Assembly (NCBI GenBank): GCA_012274205.1
Contig: JAAOZY010000447.1
Location: 1 to 7,625 of the forward strand
DNA: 7,625 bases
Source: Betaproteobacteria bacterium
Lineage (GTDB): Bacteria > Pseudomonadota > Gammaproteobacteria > Burkholderiales > SG8-39
Direction of reading: 5' to 3'
The translations under genes and the position numbers were made by a program. Below are positions 1 to 7,064 of this stretch, in pieces; within the stretch, counting starts at the first letter, position 1; the number at the start of each line of letters is the position of its first letter. Under the pieces are notes generated by a model. It was given only the letters and a program-made list of their open reading frames with translations. It did not search any database and was not told the origin of the DNA.

Positions 1-1389
1 CCAGCCGCCGCCCAGCGCCTTCATCAGGTCCACGCTGGCAGACAGGCGCAATTGGCGGTTGCGCACGAAAGCCTGCTCGGCATCGTTCGCCGCGCGCTGC
101 GCATCCAGGACTTCGAGAAACGCAGAATAGCCCTCCTCGTAGCGCAGACGGGCCAGGCGCAGCGCGTTGCGCGCGGCCTCTACGCGCGCCTGCTGGTCCG
201 CTTCGGCCGCCGCCGTCTGCCTCGCCGTGACCAGCGCATCGCCGACTTCGCGAAATGCGGTTTCGACGCTTTTCTGGTAGGCGGCGACAGCCTGCTTCTG
301 CCGCGCCTCGGCGGCCTGGGTGCGGGCGGCAAAGCGTCCTGCATCGAATACCGGCAGCCCCAGGCCAAAGCCCAGCGACCAGATGCGGCCGCCGCTGCTG
401 AGCAGGGAGGACAGCGCCTGGCTCTGGCCGCCGTAATAGGAGGTCAGGGAAATGCTCGGGAACATGGCCGCCCGCGCGATGCCGATCTGGGCGTTGCTCG
501 CGATCAGCAGCTGCTCGGCCTGCCGCACGTCCGGCCGGCGCTGCAGCAGTGCGGAGGGCAGCCCGGCCGGTGGCGCCGGCGGCAGCGGCAGCGCGAGCAG
601 GTCGCCGGCGGGCAGCGCAAGATCGAGCCGGCCGCTGAGCGTGGCCAGCTGGTGTTCGATGAGCGCGCGCTGGCGCTCGAACTCATTCAACTGCGCCGCA
701 GCATCGGCGCGCGCGAACTCCGCCTGGCTAAGGTCCAGATCCGACGCGATGCCGCCCTGCGCCCGGTGGCGCACCATGTTCAGGGTCTCCTTGCGGCTGG
801 CAAGCGTATTGCGCGCGAGCGCGGACTGCGTATCGAGCGCGCGCAGCGAAAAATACGCCTGGCTCGTGAGGCCCGCCAGCGACAGCCTGACCACCTCGCG
901 CGCGTAGCGTGAACCCAGTGCGAGCGCGCGCGTCGCCTCGAGCGCGCGGCGCAGCTTGCCCCAGAAGTCGATCTCGAACGAAGTTCCCAGGGTTAGGCGG
1001 ATATCGTTGCGCACAAGAGGGACGGTCGAGGGGATCGGAGTCGCGGTGCGGCTGCTGATGCGCGAGCGCGCCGGAACCGCGTTCAGATCGACCTCGGGCA
1101 GGAAAGCCGCGCCGGCCTCGCGCAGATTTGCGTCCGCCTCCTCGATGCGCGCGACCGCGAGCCGCATGTCGGCATTGCGTTGCAGCGCGTCGGCCACAAG
1201 CTGATCCAGCCGCTGGTCGGCGTACAGCTTCCACCATTCGGGATCGATGGCTGCAGGTTCGCCGCTGCCCTCCGGCGCGTCGGCATAGAAACCCGGCAGC
1301 TCGAGCTCCGGACGCTGGTAGTCGGGGCCGACTGCAGCGCAGCCGCCAAGCAGCGCGGCGCACAGCACGGTTTGCAGCGCCCTGCTCAC
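1..1389 (-). CDS. RND efflux outer-membrane channel lipoprotein, OprM/NodT family (3' end beyond window)
   Basis: This is the outer-membrane channel of the tripartite pump, expected to form a trimeric beta-barrel plus periplasmic alpha-barrel that docks on the adaptor and pump. Translation from GTG at 1389 is open for 463 codons to the left edge. The N-terminus is a lipoprotein signal with a lipobox LGGC, giving lipidated Cys17. Family marks are EWWKLYAD near 51-58, FEIDFWGKLRRALEA near 138-152, RRPDVRQAEQ near 284-293, the AAMFPSISL stretch near 307-315, and GYSAFLEVLDAQR near 420-432. The visible end, KALGGGW, is where OprM-type proteins usually stop within about 10-25 residues, so almost the whole gene is present. 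The GTG overlaps the pump stop codon (GTGA) and has a strong Shine-Dalgarno GGAGGA six bases upstream, which decides this start. The duplicated outer-membrane efflux domain architecture is inferred from length and motifs. Confident as to family; the drug spectrum cannot be read. Confidence 0.95.
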   Translation of the reverse strand, partial: MSRALQTVLCAALLGGCAAVGPDYQRPELELPGFYADAPEGSGEPAAIDPEWWKLYADQRLDQLVADALQRNADMRLAVARIEEADANLREAGAAFLPEVDLNAVPARSRISSRTATPIPSTVPLVRNDIRLTLGTSFEIDFWGKLRRALEATRALALGSRYAREVVRLSLAGLTSQAYFSLRALDTQSALARNTLASRKETLNMVRHRAQGGIASDLDLSQAEFARADAAAQLNEFERQRALIEHQLATLSGRLDLALPAGDLLALPLPPAPPAGLPSALLQRRPDVRQAEQLLIASNAQIGIARAAMFPSISLTSYYGGQSQALSSLLSSGGRIWSLGFGLGLPVFDAGRFAARTQAAEARQKQAVAAYQKSVETAFREVGDALVTARQTAAAEADQQARVEAARNALRLARLRYEEGYSAFLEVLDAQRAANDAEQAFVRNRQLRLSASVDLMKALGGGW

Positions 1390-4300
1390 AGCGCATCCTC
1401 CGCCGCCGCCGCAGGCGCCGCATCGCGCTTCGCCTTGCGCCGCCCCAGCAGCGTGAAGAACAGCGGCACGAACAGGGTGGCGACGAAGGTCGCGACGAAC
1501 ATGCCGCCGAACACGCCGGTTCCCATCGAGCGGCGCGCGGCCGCGCCGGCGCCGGTGGCGACGACCAGCGGCAGCACGCCGAACATGAAAGCGAGCGAAG
1601 TCATGACGATCGGGCGAAAGCGCTGGCGCGCCGCCTGCACTGCGGCATCGGCCACGCTCATGCCCGCATCTACGTTTTGCACCGCGAATTCGACGATCAG
1701 GATCGCGTTCTTCGCCGCAAGGCCGATCAGCGTCACCAGGCCGATCTGGAAATAGATGTCGTTGCTCATGCGCAGCGCCAGCACCGCGAGCAGCGCACCG
1801 AGAACGGCGAACGGCACGGCCAGCAATACCGCGACCGGCAGCGACCAGCGCTCGTACTGTGCGGCGAGGATCAGAAACACCATCACCAGCGCGAAAACGA
1901 ACGCGATGGTCGAGGCGCTCCCGGCGCGCTGTTCCTGGAACGCCTGCCCGGTCCATGCCATGTAATAGCCTTGGGGCAGCACTTTCGCCGCGACCTGCTC
2001 CACCACGCTGATGGCCTGACCCGAACTGACCCCAGGCGCGGCGCCGCCCAATACCTTCGCCGCAACGAAGCCGTTGAATCGATCGAACTGGTCCGGACCG
2101 ACGATGGCCTTGGTGTGGATCAGCGACTTGACCGGGACCATGTCGCCCCCCGCCGAACGCACATAGACATTGCCCAGGTCCTCTGGCCGCGCGCGGTAGG
2201 GCGCGTCGGCCTGGATTTGCACGCGGTAGGTGCGGCCGAACTTGTTGAAGTCGTTGACGTACAAGGACCCCATGGTGCCTTGCAGCGCGTCGAACACGTC
2301 GGTCACCGGCACGCCCAGCGCGAGCGCCTTTTCCCGGTCGACTTCGACGTAGAGTTGCGGCACGCTGGGACGGAAGAAGGTGTTGACGCCCGCGAGTTCC
2401 GGCTGCTTGCGCAGCTCGCCGACGAACTTCTGCACCACCTTCTCCAGTTTGTTCGGGTCCGCATCGGCGCGATTCTGCACGTAGACTTCGAATCCGCCCG
2501 CGGTCCCCAGACCGCGGATCGGCGGCGCGTTGAACGCGAACACCAGGCCATCGCGCTGCAGCGCCCCCTGCGCCGACATGTACTTGATGATATCGGTGAC
2601 TGACTCCCGGCGCTCCCCCCATGGCTTGAGCGTGATGAACATGGTCGCAGAGTTGGTCTTGTTGCCGCCGCCCACGAGGTCGAAGCCGTTGACGACGAAC
2701 ACGTGCTCCACCGCCGGGTTGCGCACCATCGTCTGCTGCACCTCCGCCCCAAGCTTGCCGGTGCGTCCGAGCGAAGCGCCATCGGGCAGCACGATCGCGC
2801 CGTAAAAATAGCCCGAGTCCTCGATCGGCACCAGGCTGCCGGGGATGATCTTCAGCAGCCATGCCGCCGCAGCGATCACCAGCGCAAACGCAAGCAGCGC
2901 CAGCCAAACATGGTGAATCACCCGGTTCACCCCTTTGGTGTACTTGGCCGTGACCCAGGCGAATGCAACATTAAACGGGTGAAACGCGCGCGCCTCGTGA
3001 TGGGCGGGCTTGAGCAGCAGCGCGCACAGCGCCGGCGTCAGCGTCAGCGCGAGAATGCCGGAAATGGACACCGCAGTGGCGACCGTGACCGCGAATTGCT
3101 TGTACAGCTGCCCGGCGAGCCCGCCGAGAAATGCGACCGGCACGAACACCGCAAGCAGCACCAGTTCGATCGCGATGATCGCAGTGGTCACTTCGGTCAT
3201 GGACTCGAACGCGGCCTCGCGCGGCGTCAGGCCGCGCTCGGCCATGAGCCGCTCGACGTTCTCCAGCACCACGATCGCGTCGTCGACCACGATGCCGGTC
3301 GCCAGCACGATGGCGAACAGCGTCAGCGTATTGATGGAAAAGCCGAATACATACAGGCCCGCGAAGGCGCCGATCAGCGACACCGGCACGGCGACGAAAG
3401 GAATCAGCGCAGCGCGCCAGCTTTGCAGGAACACGAACACCACGATCAGCACCAGCAGCGCGGCTTCGAGCAGCGTGTGAATCACCTCCTTGATCGAGGC
3501 GTCGACCACGCGCGTGGTGTCGTACGGAATCAGGAAATTGACGCCCTGCGGGAACGTTTTCGACAATTCGGTCATTGCCCTGCGCACCGAATCGCCGACC
3601 TTGAGCGCGTTCGCGCCCGATTGCAGGAAGATGGCGATGCCTATGGTCGGCTTGCCGTCCACCGTGGTGAACTGGTCGTAGCTCTGCGCGCCGAGCTCGA
3701 TGCGGGCTACATCCTTTACCCGCAGCACGCCGTTAGGCCCGCTGGCGCGCAGGATGATGTCGCCGAAGTCCTTCGGCTCGACCAGCCGCCCGCGCGCGGT
3801 GACGGTATAGACCAGCGGTTGGCCGGCAGGTGCAGGCTCCTGCCCGATCTTGCCGGCCGCATACTGGTTGTTCTGCGCGCGGATGGCGTTGGCGACATCG
3901 GTGGTGGTGAGGCCCAGCTGCGCCATGCGATCCGGCCGCAGCCACACGCGCATGGAATAGTCGCGCGCGCCAAAAATAGAGGCATCGGCCACGCCCGGCA
4001 GGCGCTTGAGGATGTCGAGCACGTTGACGGTGATGAAATTGGACAGGAACAGCGTGTCGTAGCGCGGGTCGACCGAGCTCACCGCCACCGCCATCAGGAT
4101 GTCGCGCGACCGCTTCTGCACCACAACCCCGCTGCGGCGCACGTCGTCGGGCAGGCGCGGCAATGCGATCTGCACCCGATTGTTCACCTGGATGACGGCA
4201 TTGTTGATGTCGGTGCCGACTTCGAATGTCGCCGTGATCGTGACAGTGCCGTTCGACGCCGACGTGGAGTCGAAGTAAATCAGGTTTTCGACGCCGGAAA

Positions 4301-4508
4301 GCTGCTCCTCGATCGGCGCAGCCACGGTTTTGGCCAGCGTTTCAGCGCTCGCACCCGGATAGGCGGCCGTAATCGCGACCGTGGGCGGCGCGATGTCCGG
4401 ATACTGCGCGATCGGCAATACCTGGGAAGCCACCAGGCCCGCGATCGTAATGACGATCGCAATAACCGCGGCGAAAATCGGCCGGCGAATGAAGAAATGC
4501 GACAGCAT
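1386..4508 (-). CDS. RND multidrug efflux pump, inner-membrane HAE1/AcrB-type subunit
   Basis: This is the proton-driven, homotrimeric inner-membrane pump that takes hydrophobic or amphiphilic compounds from membrane and periplasm and passes them to the outer-membrane channel. At 1040 residues it matches the usual 1030-1060 of AcrB/MexB. It begins FFIRRPIFA, as is typical, with a first membrane helix near 10-30. The porter domain is near 35-330, a block of membrane helices near 340-500 and 535-555, the second porter half near 560-865, and the last helices near 868-1022. Proton-relay residues are present: Asp409-Asp410 in GIVVDDAIVVLENVE, Lys933 in GLAAKNAILIVEF, and Thr970 in PIVMTSLAF, equivalent by my alignment to AcrB D407/D408, K940 and T978. 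The switch-loop region VNGFDLVGGGN (606-616) carries Phe609, but Leu611 where AcrB has Phe617. ATG at 4508 is 11 bases after the adaptor stop and has no strong Shine-Dalgarno, so coupling is likely. The AcrB-like sequence argues against the heavy-metal (CusA) type. Substrates are unknown. Confidence 0.97.
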   Translation of the reverse strand: MLSHFFIRRPIFAAVIAIVITIAGLVASQVLPIAQYPDIAPPTVAITAAYPGASAETLAKTVAAPIEEQLSGVENLIYFDSTSASNGTVTITATFEVGTDINNAVIQVNNRVQIALPRLPDDVRRSGVVVQKRSRDILMAVAVSSVDPRYDTLFLSNFITVNVLDILKRLPGVADASIFGARDYSMRVWLRPDRMAQLGLTTTDVANAIRAQNNQYAAGKIGQEPAPAGQPLVYTVTARGRLVEPKDFGDIILRASGPNGVLRVKDVARIELGAQSYDQFTTVDGKPTIGIAIFLQSGANALKVGDSVRRAMTELSKTFPQGVNFLIPYDTTRVVDASIKEVIHTLLEAALLVLIVVFVFLQSWRAALIPFVAVPVSLIGAFAGLYVFGFSINTLTLFAIVLATGIVVDDAIVVLENVERLMAERGLTPREAAFESMTEVTTAIIAIELVLLAVFVPVAFLGGLAGQLYKQFAVTVATAVSISGILALTLTPALCALLLKPAHHEARAFHPFNVAFAWVTAKYTKGVNRVIHHVWLALLAFALVIAAAAWLLKIIPGSLVPIEDSGYFYGAIVLPDGASLGRTGKLGAEVQQTMVRNPAVEHVFVVNGFDLVGGGNKTNSATMFITLKPWGERRESVTDIIKYMSAQGALQRDGLVFAFNAPPIRGLGTAGGFEVYVQNRADADPNKLEKVVQKFVGELRKQPELAGVNTFFRPSVPQLYVEVDREKALALGVPVTDVFDALQGTMGSLYVNDFNKFGRTYRVQIQADAPYRARPEDLGNVYVRSAGGDMVPVKSLIHTKAIVGPDQFDRFNGFVAAKVLGGAAPGVSSGQAISVVEQVAAKVLPQGYYMAWTGQAFQEQRAGSASTIAFVFALVMVFLILAAQYERWSLPVAVLLAVPFAVLGALLAVLALRMSNDIYFQIGLVTLIGLAAKNAILIVEFAVQNVDAGMSVADAAVQAARQRFRPIVMTSLAFMFGVLPLVVATGAGAAARRSMGTGVFGGMFVATFVATLFVPLFFTLLGRRKAKRDAAPAAAAEDAL
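1396..1401 (-). promoter_or_regulatory. Shine-Dalgarno of the outer-membrane channel gene
   Basis: GGAGGA on the minus strand lies six bases upstream of the GTG at 1389. It lies within the last codons of the pump gene. Together with the 4-base stop/start overlap it indicates translational coupling of pump and channel, and supports the GTG start over later in-frame starts that would lose the lipoprotein signal. Confidence 0.8.
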
Positions 4509-4519
4509 GCGGGCAGCGT

Positions 4520-5731
4520 CTACCTGGCCGGCGCGGGACTAGGCTTGGAGGACTTGCCCTCGGCCGGAGCCAGTGGGCTGATCTCCTCCCCCGGGCGCAG
4601 TTTTAGCAGGTTATCCACGATGACCTTGTCGCCGGCGGCAAGCCCCTCCAGAACGATCCAGTCACTGCCCACCCAATCGCCGGTGCGTATCGGCCGTATC
4701 GCCGCTTTGCTGTCTTTGTCCAGCACGAACACGAATTGCCCCTTCTCGGCCTGCATCACAGCGGTCTGCGGCACGAGAAACACGTTGTCGCGCTGCCCTG
4801 CGACCAACTGCACCCGCACGAACTGTCCCGGCAGCAACTGCAGTTTCGCATTGTCGAATGCGGCACGCAGCTGCTGTGTGCCCAGTTTTGGATCGATCTG
4901 GGTAGCCGCAAAGTTGATGCGCCCCTTGCCCGGATAGCGACTGCCGTCGGGAAGCGTCAGGCGCACCTCCACCGGCACGCCGCTGACCAGCCGCCTTTGC
5001 GGCAGTTTGTCCAGATCGGATTCGGAAAGGCTGAAGCGCACCCAGATCGGGTTCACCTGATTGACGGTGGTGAGCAGGCTGTCGGCGCCCGCCGACACCA
5101 GGCTGCCTTCAGAGCGCAGCGCACGCCCGCTGGTGCCGGCGACCGGTGCGGTGACGGTGGTATAGGACAGGTTCAGCTCTGCCTCCTTTACCTTGGCCTG
5201 GGCCGCCAGCAGCGTAGCGTCCGAGAGTTTGAGGCCGGAGCTCGCGTCGTCGAATTCCCTTTGACTGATTGCCTTTTCCGCAGCCAGCCGTTTCAGGCGC
5301 GCCGCTTCGCGCTTTGCCTGCTCGTTGCGCGCCTGCTCCTGTGCCAGCTGCGCCCTGGCCTGGGCCAGCGCGATTTCGAACGGTGCCGGGTCGATCTTGA
5401 ACAAGGTCGCGCCAGCGGCGACGACATCGCCTTCGTTATAGGTGCGCTTCAGCAATATGCCAGACACGCGCGCCCTGACTTCGACCTCCTTCGACCCTTC
5501 GACCTGGCCGACGGCCTCGACCGCGATCGGCACGCGCTGCGGCTCAACCTGCTGCACCGCTGCCGGCAGCGCAGCAGCCGGCTTCGGCGCGGCGGCTGCA
5601 TCGTTTCGACTGTCGCCGCAGCCCGCGAGCAGCCCGGCGAGCGCGGCGCAGGACAGGACAAGATCAAGGTGCCGCGCTGCGCGGCGCACGAGCGCAACGC
5701 TCCGGGCAAAAGGGATCGCTTGCATCTTCAT
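4520..5731 (-). CDS. RND efflux periplasmic adaptor (membrane fusion protein) lipoprotein
   Basis: This is the periplasmic adaptor that joins the RND pump to the outer-membrane channel. The 403-residue product starts MKMQ and has an arginine-rich n-region, a hydrophobic stretch and a lipobox LAGC giving lipidated Cys38, followed by an Ala/Pro-rich linker. The first lipoyl-like half is near 75-118 (VSGILLKRTYNEGDVV, then FKIDPAPFE), the alpha-helical hairpin near 119-190 with many Ala, Gln and Glu, the second lipoyl half YTTVTAPVAGTSG near 190-202, and a beta-barrel near 225-310 ending LLPGQFVRV. A membrane-proximal domain follows to about 385, then a loose Pro/Ser tail. This is the AcrA/MexA layout and length. 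The frame is open further upstream to a TTG at 5785, but that lies upstream of the TATAAT. ATG 5731 has a GGA ten bases before it and keeps a normal signal peptide, so I chose it; ATG 5725 is an alternative. First gene of the operon, stop TAG 11 bases before the pump. Confidence 0.95.
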   Translation of the reverse strand: MKMQAIPFARSVALVRRAARHLDLVLSCAALAGLLAGCGDSRNDAAAAPKPAAALPAAVQQVEPQRVPIAVEAVGQVEGSKEVEVRARVSGILLKRTYNEGDVVAAGATLFKIDPAPFEIALAQARAQLAQEQARNEQAKREAARLKRLAAEKAISQREFDDASSGLKLSDATLLAAQAKVKEAELNLSYTTVTAPVAGTSGRALRSEGSLVSAGADSLLTTVNQVNPIWVRFSLSESDLDKLPQRRLVSGVPVEVRLTLPDGSRYPGKGRINFAATQIDPKLGTQQLRAAFDNAKLQLLPGQFVRVQLVAGQRDNVFLVPQTAVMQAEKGQFVFVLDKDSKAAIRPIRTGDWVGSDWIVLEGLAAGDKVIVDNLLKLRPGEEISPLAPAEGKSSKPSPAPAR

Positions 5732-5747
5732 CGGCGGGGAATCCAAT

Positions 5748-5771
5748 CGTAAGGACAGCCGTAAGGCGAGC
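5748..5771 (+). repeat. Two tandem 12-base repeats in the efflux operon leader
   Basis: On the plus strand CGTAAGGACAGC (5748-5759) is followed directly by CGTAAGGCGAGC (5760-5771), 10 of 12 positions identical. The pair begins just downstream of the TATAAT and covers the predicted transcription start and early leader. The position suits an operator or a leader element, but no regulator is visible and two short copies can arise by chance. A separate hexamer, GATTGG on the minus strand, occurs both just upstream of the TATAAT (5787-5782) and after the repeats (5748-5743). Confidence 0.4.
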
Positions 5772-5774
5772 AGA

Positions 5775-5780
5775 ATTATA
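5775..5780 (-). promoter_or_regulatory. Candidate -10 box of the efflux operon promoter
   Basis: A perfect TATAAT on the minus strand sits 43 bases before the adaptor ATG, an A/T island in GC-rich surroundings. Transcription would start near 5768, leaving a leader of roughly 37 bases. No good -35 is visible at 16-18 bases (the region is CG-rich), and TG occurs one base too far upstream for a classical extended -10. The box is convincing by position, the full promoter less so. Confidence 0.45.
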
Positions 5781-5822
5781 ACCAATCACGCCGCGTGCGC
5801 GCGCCTTGCGCCCGCATTTCAG

Positions 5823-5880
5823 CATCGGCCGGCCGCAGGCCGCGCCTGCCGCTCAGCCGCAGCGGCCGGCGCTGCCGATG
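5823..5880. repeat. Long GC-rich inverted repeat spanning the rnhA stop codon
   Basis: The left arm CATCGGCCGGCCGC (5823-5836) pairs with GCGGCCG (5862-5868) and GCCGATG (5874-5880): 14 base pairs interrupted by one 5-base bulge (5869-5873), with a 25-base loop. The left part of the loop plus one end of the stem can form a second small hairpin (GCAGGC, 5835-5840, with GCCTGC, 5844-5849). The rnhA stop TGA (5855-5853) is inside the loop. No T-run follows on either strand, so a classical intrinsic terminator is not supported. It may protect the 3' end of the message or act with Rho. Confidence 0.5.
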
Positions 5881-6293
5881 CCGCGATTGGCTAACTGGTC
5901 GGCGCGCTCATTCTCCGCGTGGCCGGCATGCCCTTTCACCCAGTGCCAGCGTATGGCGTGAGCCGCGACCAGCTGATCCAGCTCCAGCCACAGGTCTACA
6001 TTCTTGACCGGTTTCTTGTCCACAGTCTTCCAGCCGCGCCGTTTCCATGCCGAAATCCACTCGCTGATTCCTTTCTGCACATATTGCGAGTCGGTGTAGA
6101 TATCGATGTCGCAGGGCCGCTTGAGCGCCTCCAGCGCGCGAATCACCGCGGTGAGCTCCATGCGATTGTTGGTCGTGTCGGGCTCGCCGCCGCAAAGTTC
6201 CCTTTCGCGGCCGTCGAACTGCAGCAGCGCGCCCCAGCCGCCCGGCCCGGGATTGCCTTTGCAGGCGCCATCGGTATAAATGCGCACCCGCAC
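5853..6293 (-). CDS. rnhA: Ribonuclease HI
   Basis: This cytoplasmic endonuclease cuts the RNA strand of RNA-DNA hybrids and removes R-loops and primers. The 146-residue product compares with 155 in E. coli. It shows IYTDGACKGNPGPGGWG near 5-21, NNRMELTAVIRAL near 42-54, IYTDSQYVQKGI near 65-76, and WVKGHAGHAENERAD near 118-132. The four acidic metal ligands are present as Asp8, Glu46, Asp68 and Asp132, with the catalytic histidine as His122 (E. coli D10, E48, D70, D134, H124). The start is uncertain: GTG 6293 gives an N-terminus about as long as the E. coli one and was chosen. GTG 6287 is shorter and has a GGA at better distance. TTG 6314 would overlap the upstream stop as TTGA with a GGGA seven bases before it. 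Lies 17 bases after the methyltransferase-like gene, on the same strand, so probably one transcript. In many proteobacteria dnaQ is the next neighbour; here it is an efflux operon. Confidence 0.96.
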   Translation of the reverse strand: MRVRIYTDGACKGNPGPGGWGALLQFDGRERELCGGEPDTTNNRMELTAVIRALEALKRPCDIDIYTDSQYVQKGISEWISAWKRRGWKTVDKKPVKNVDLWLELDQLVAAHAIRWHWVKGHAGHAENERADQLANRGIGSAGRCG

Positions 6294-6310
6294 CGTTTCC
6301 GCCGCTGCGC

Positions 6311-7057
6311 TCAAGTTTCTGTCCCGCTGCGGTGGTGATTGTTCTGCGTAACGGTCGACAGCGACTTCGCCGGCGCCGTCTGGCTGCGCCATTTCGGCAT
6401 CACCAGGCGCATGCCAGCCGTGCGCTTGATTGCGCGCACGACGTAGACGCCGCCGGCGATCGGCCACCAGCGCTCGCCTGCCTTCTCCATGAAGGCGGCA
6501 CGCACCAGCCATTTCGTGTGCGCGAACGGTGGTGCGTAGCAGCCGAAGCGGCCGCCGTTCAGCTCGAAGCTCAGCAGTTGCAGCCAGTCCTTCAGGCGCA
6601 ACAATCCGATGAAGCGACCGCACCACGGGTATTCGTTGCGGTCCGGGCGCAGTGCGCGCCGCATGCCCCACAGGCTGAGCGGATTGAAGCCGGAGATCAC
6701 GATCTGCCCGTCCGGCATCAGCACGCGCGCGGCCTCGCGCAGTATGCGGTGCGGATGCGGGCTGAATTCGAGTACATGCGGCAGCACCACCAGGTCGATG
6801 CTGCCGCTGGCGAGGGGCAGCGCACCGCTGTCCGCGACCAGGTCACTGGCGCAATCCGGGCCCACGCGAGTGCGCAGCGCGATGCGATTGCGGCGCAGCA
6901 GGTCGATTCCGGGCAGGCCGATCTGCACCGCGTTGAAGCCGAACACGTCCTCCACCGCGCTGTCGAACTGGCCCTGCTCCCAGCGCAGGACGTACTCGCC
7001 CTTGGGGGTGGCAAACCATTCGGACAAGGTTGACTTTTTCTGCGCTTCCACCAACAC
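6311..7057 (-). CDS. YafS-like methyltransferase-fold protein (class I SAM-dependent methyltransferase family)
   Basis: The predicted cytoplasmic protein has about 248 residues. It resembles, from memory, E. coli YafS and its relatives, annotated as SAM-dependent methyltransferases of unknown substrate. Supporting blocks are LSEWFATPKGEYVL near 11-24, VFGFNAVQIGLPGIDLLR near 38-55, LPLASGSIDLVVLPHVLEF near 80-98, HPHRILREAARVLMPDGQIVISGFNPLSLWGMRR near 101-134 (written here as one conserved region), and RLKDWLQLLSFEL near 154-166. The core fold after motif I (strand-4 VLPHVLEF, post-motif REAARVLMPDG) is that of Methyltransf_11. The usual glycine-rich motif I (DxGxGxG) is absent: only QIGLPG occurs there. 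The frame is open upstream to GTG 7111, but that would overlap gloB by 47 bases. I chose GTG 7057; TTG 7054, GTG 7051 and TTG 7027 are alternatives. Position between gloB and rnhA matches the conserved cluster and supports the identity. The substrate is unknown. Confidence 0.85.
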   Translation of the reverse strand: MLVEAQKKSTLSEWFATPKGEYVLRWEQGQFDSAVEDVFGFNAVQIGLPGIDLLRRNRIALRTRVGPDCASDLVADSGALPLASGSIDLVVLPHVLEFSPHPHRILREAARVLMPDGQIVISGFNPLSLWGMRRALRPDRNEYPWCGRFIGLLRLKDWLQLLSFELNGGRFGCYAPPFAHTKWLVRAAFMEKAGERWWPIAGGVYVVRAIKRTAGMRLVMPKWRSQTAPAKSLSTVTQNNHHRSGTET

Positions 7058-7058
7058 T
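7030..7058 (+). promoter_or_regulatory. Possible gloB promoter (weak)
   Basis: TTGACT (7030-7035, five of six matches to TTGACA) is followed after 17 bases by AACACT (7053-7058, only three of six matches to TATAAT). Transcription would begin at about the gloB ATG (7065), implying a leaderless or nearly leaderless message. The site lies in the first codons of the divergent methyltransferase-like gene. The -35 is good but the -10 is poor. Confidence 0.2.
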
Positions 7059-7064
7059 AGGCCT

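Noticed and set aside
52..912. 286-codon plus-strand open frame at the left edge
   Set aside because: Antisense to the OprM-type gene, whose motifs are continuous across the whole stretch.
1128..2603. 491-codon plus-strand open frame opposite the channel and pump ends
   Set aside because: It crosses the boundary of two clearly recognised minus-strand genes and has a low-complexity Arg/His/Gln composition with no recognisable domain.
2703..4937. 744-codon plus-strand open frame opposite the pump and adaptor
   Set aside because: It is antisense to the unmistakable RND pump and adaptor. Its product is rich in Arg, His, Gln and Asp without any family motif, a normal by-product of GC-rich codon bias.
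4736..5752. 338-codon plus-strand open frame opposite the adaptor
   Set aside because: Shadow of the adaptor gene; no motif and an atypical residue composition.
5732..5785. Adaptor start at TTG 5785
   Set aside because: It would place translation upstream of the TATAAT and add an unusual stretch before the lipoprotein signal. ATG 5731 is better on position and signal peptide.
5835..5849. Small hairpin GCAGGC-CGC-GCCTGC as an intrinsic terminator of rnhA
   Set aside because: No U-tract follows in the direction of transcription; the next bases are GC-rich and then GATGCTGAAATG.
5853..6671. 272-codon minus-strand frame extending rnhA upstream
   Set aside because: Only the last 146 residues are RNase HI. 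The upstream part is an out-of-frame reading of the YafS-like gene, so no fusion is indicated.
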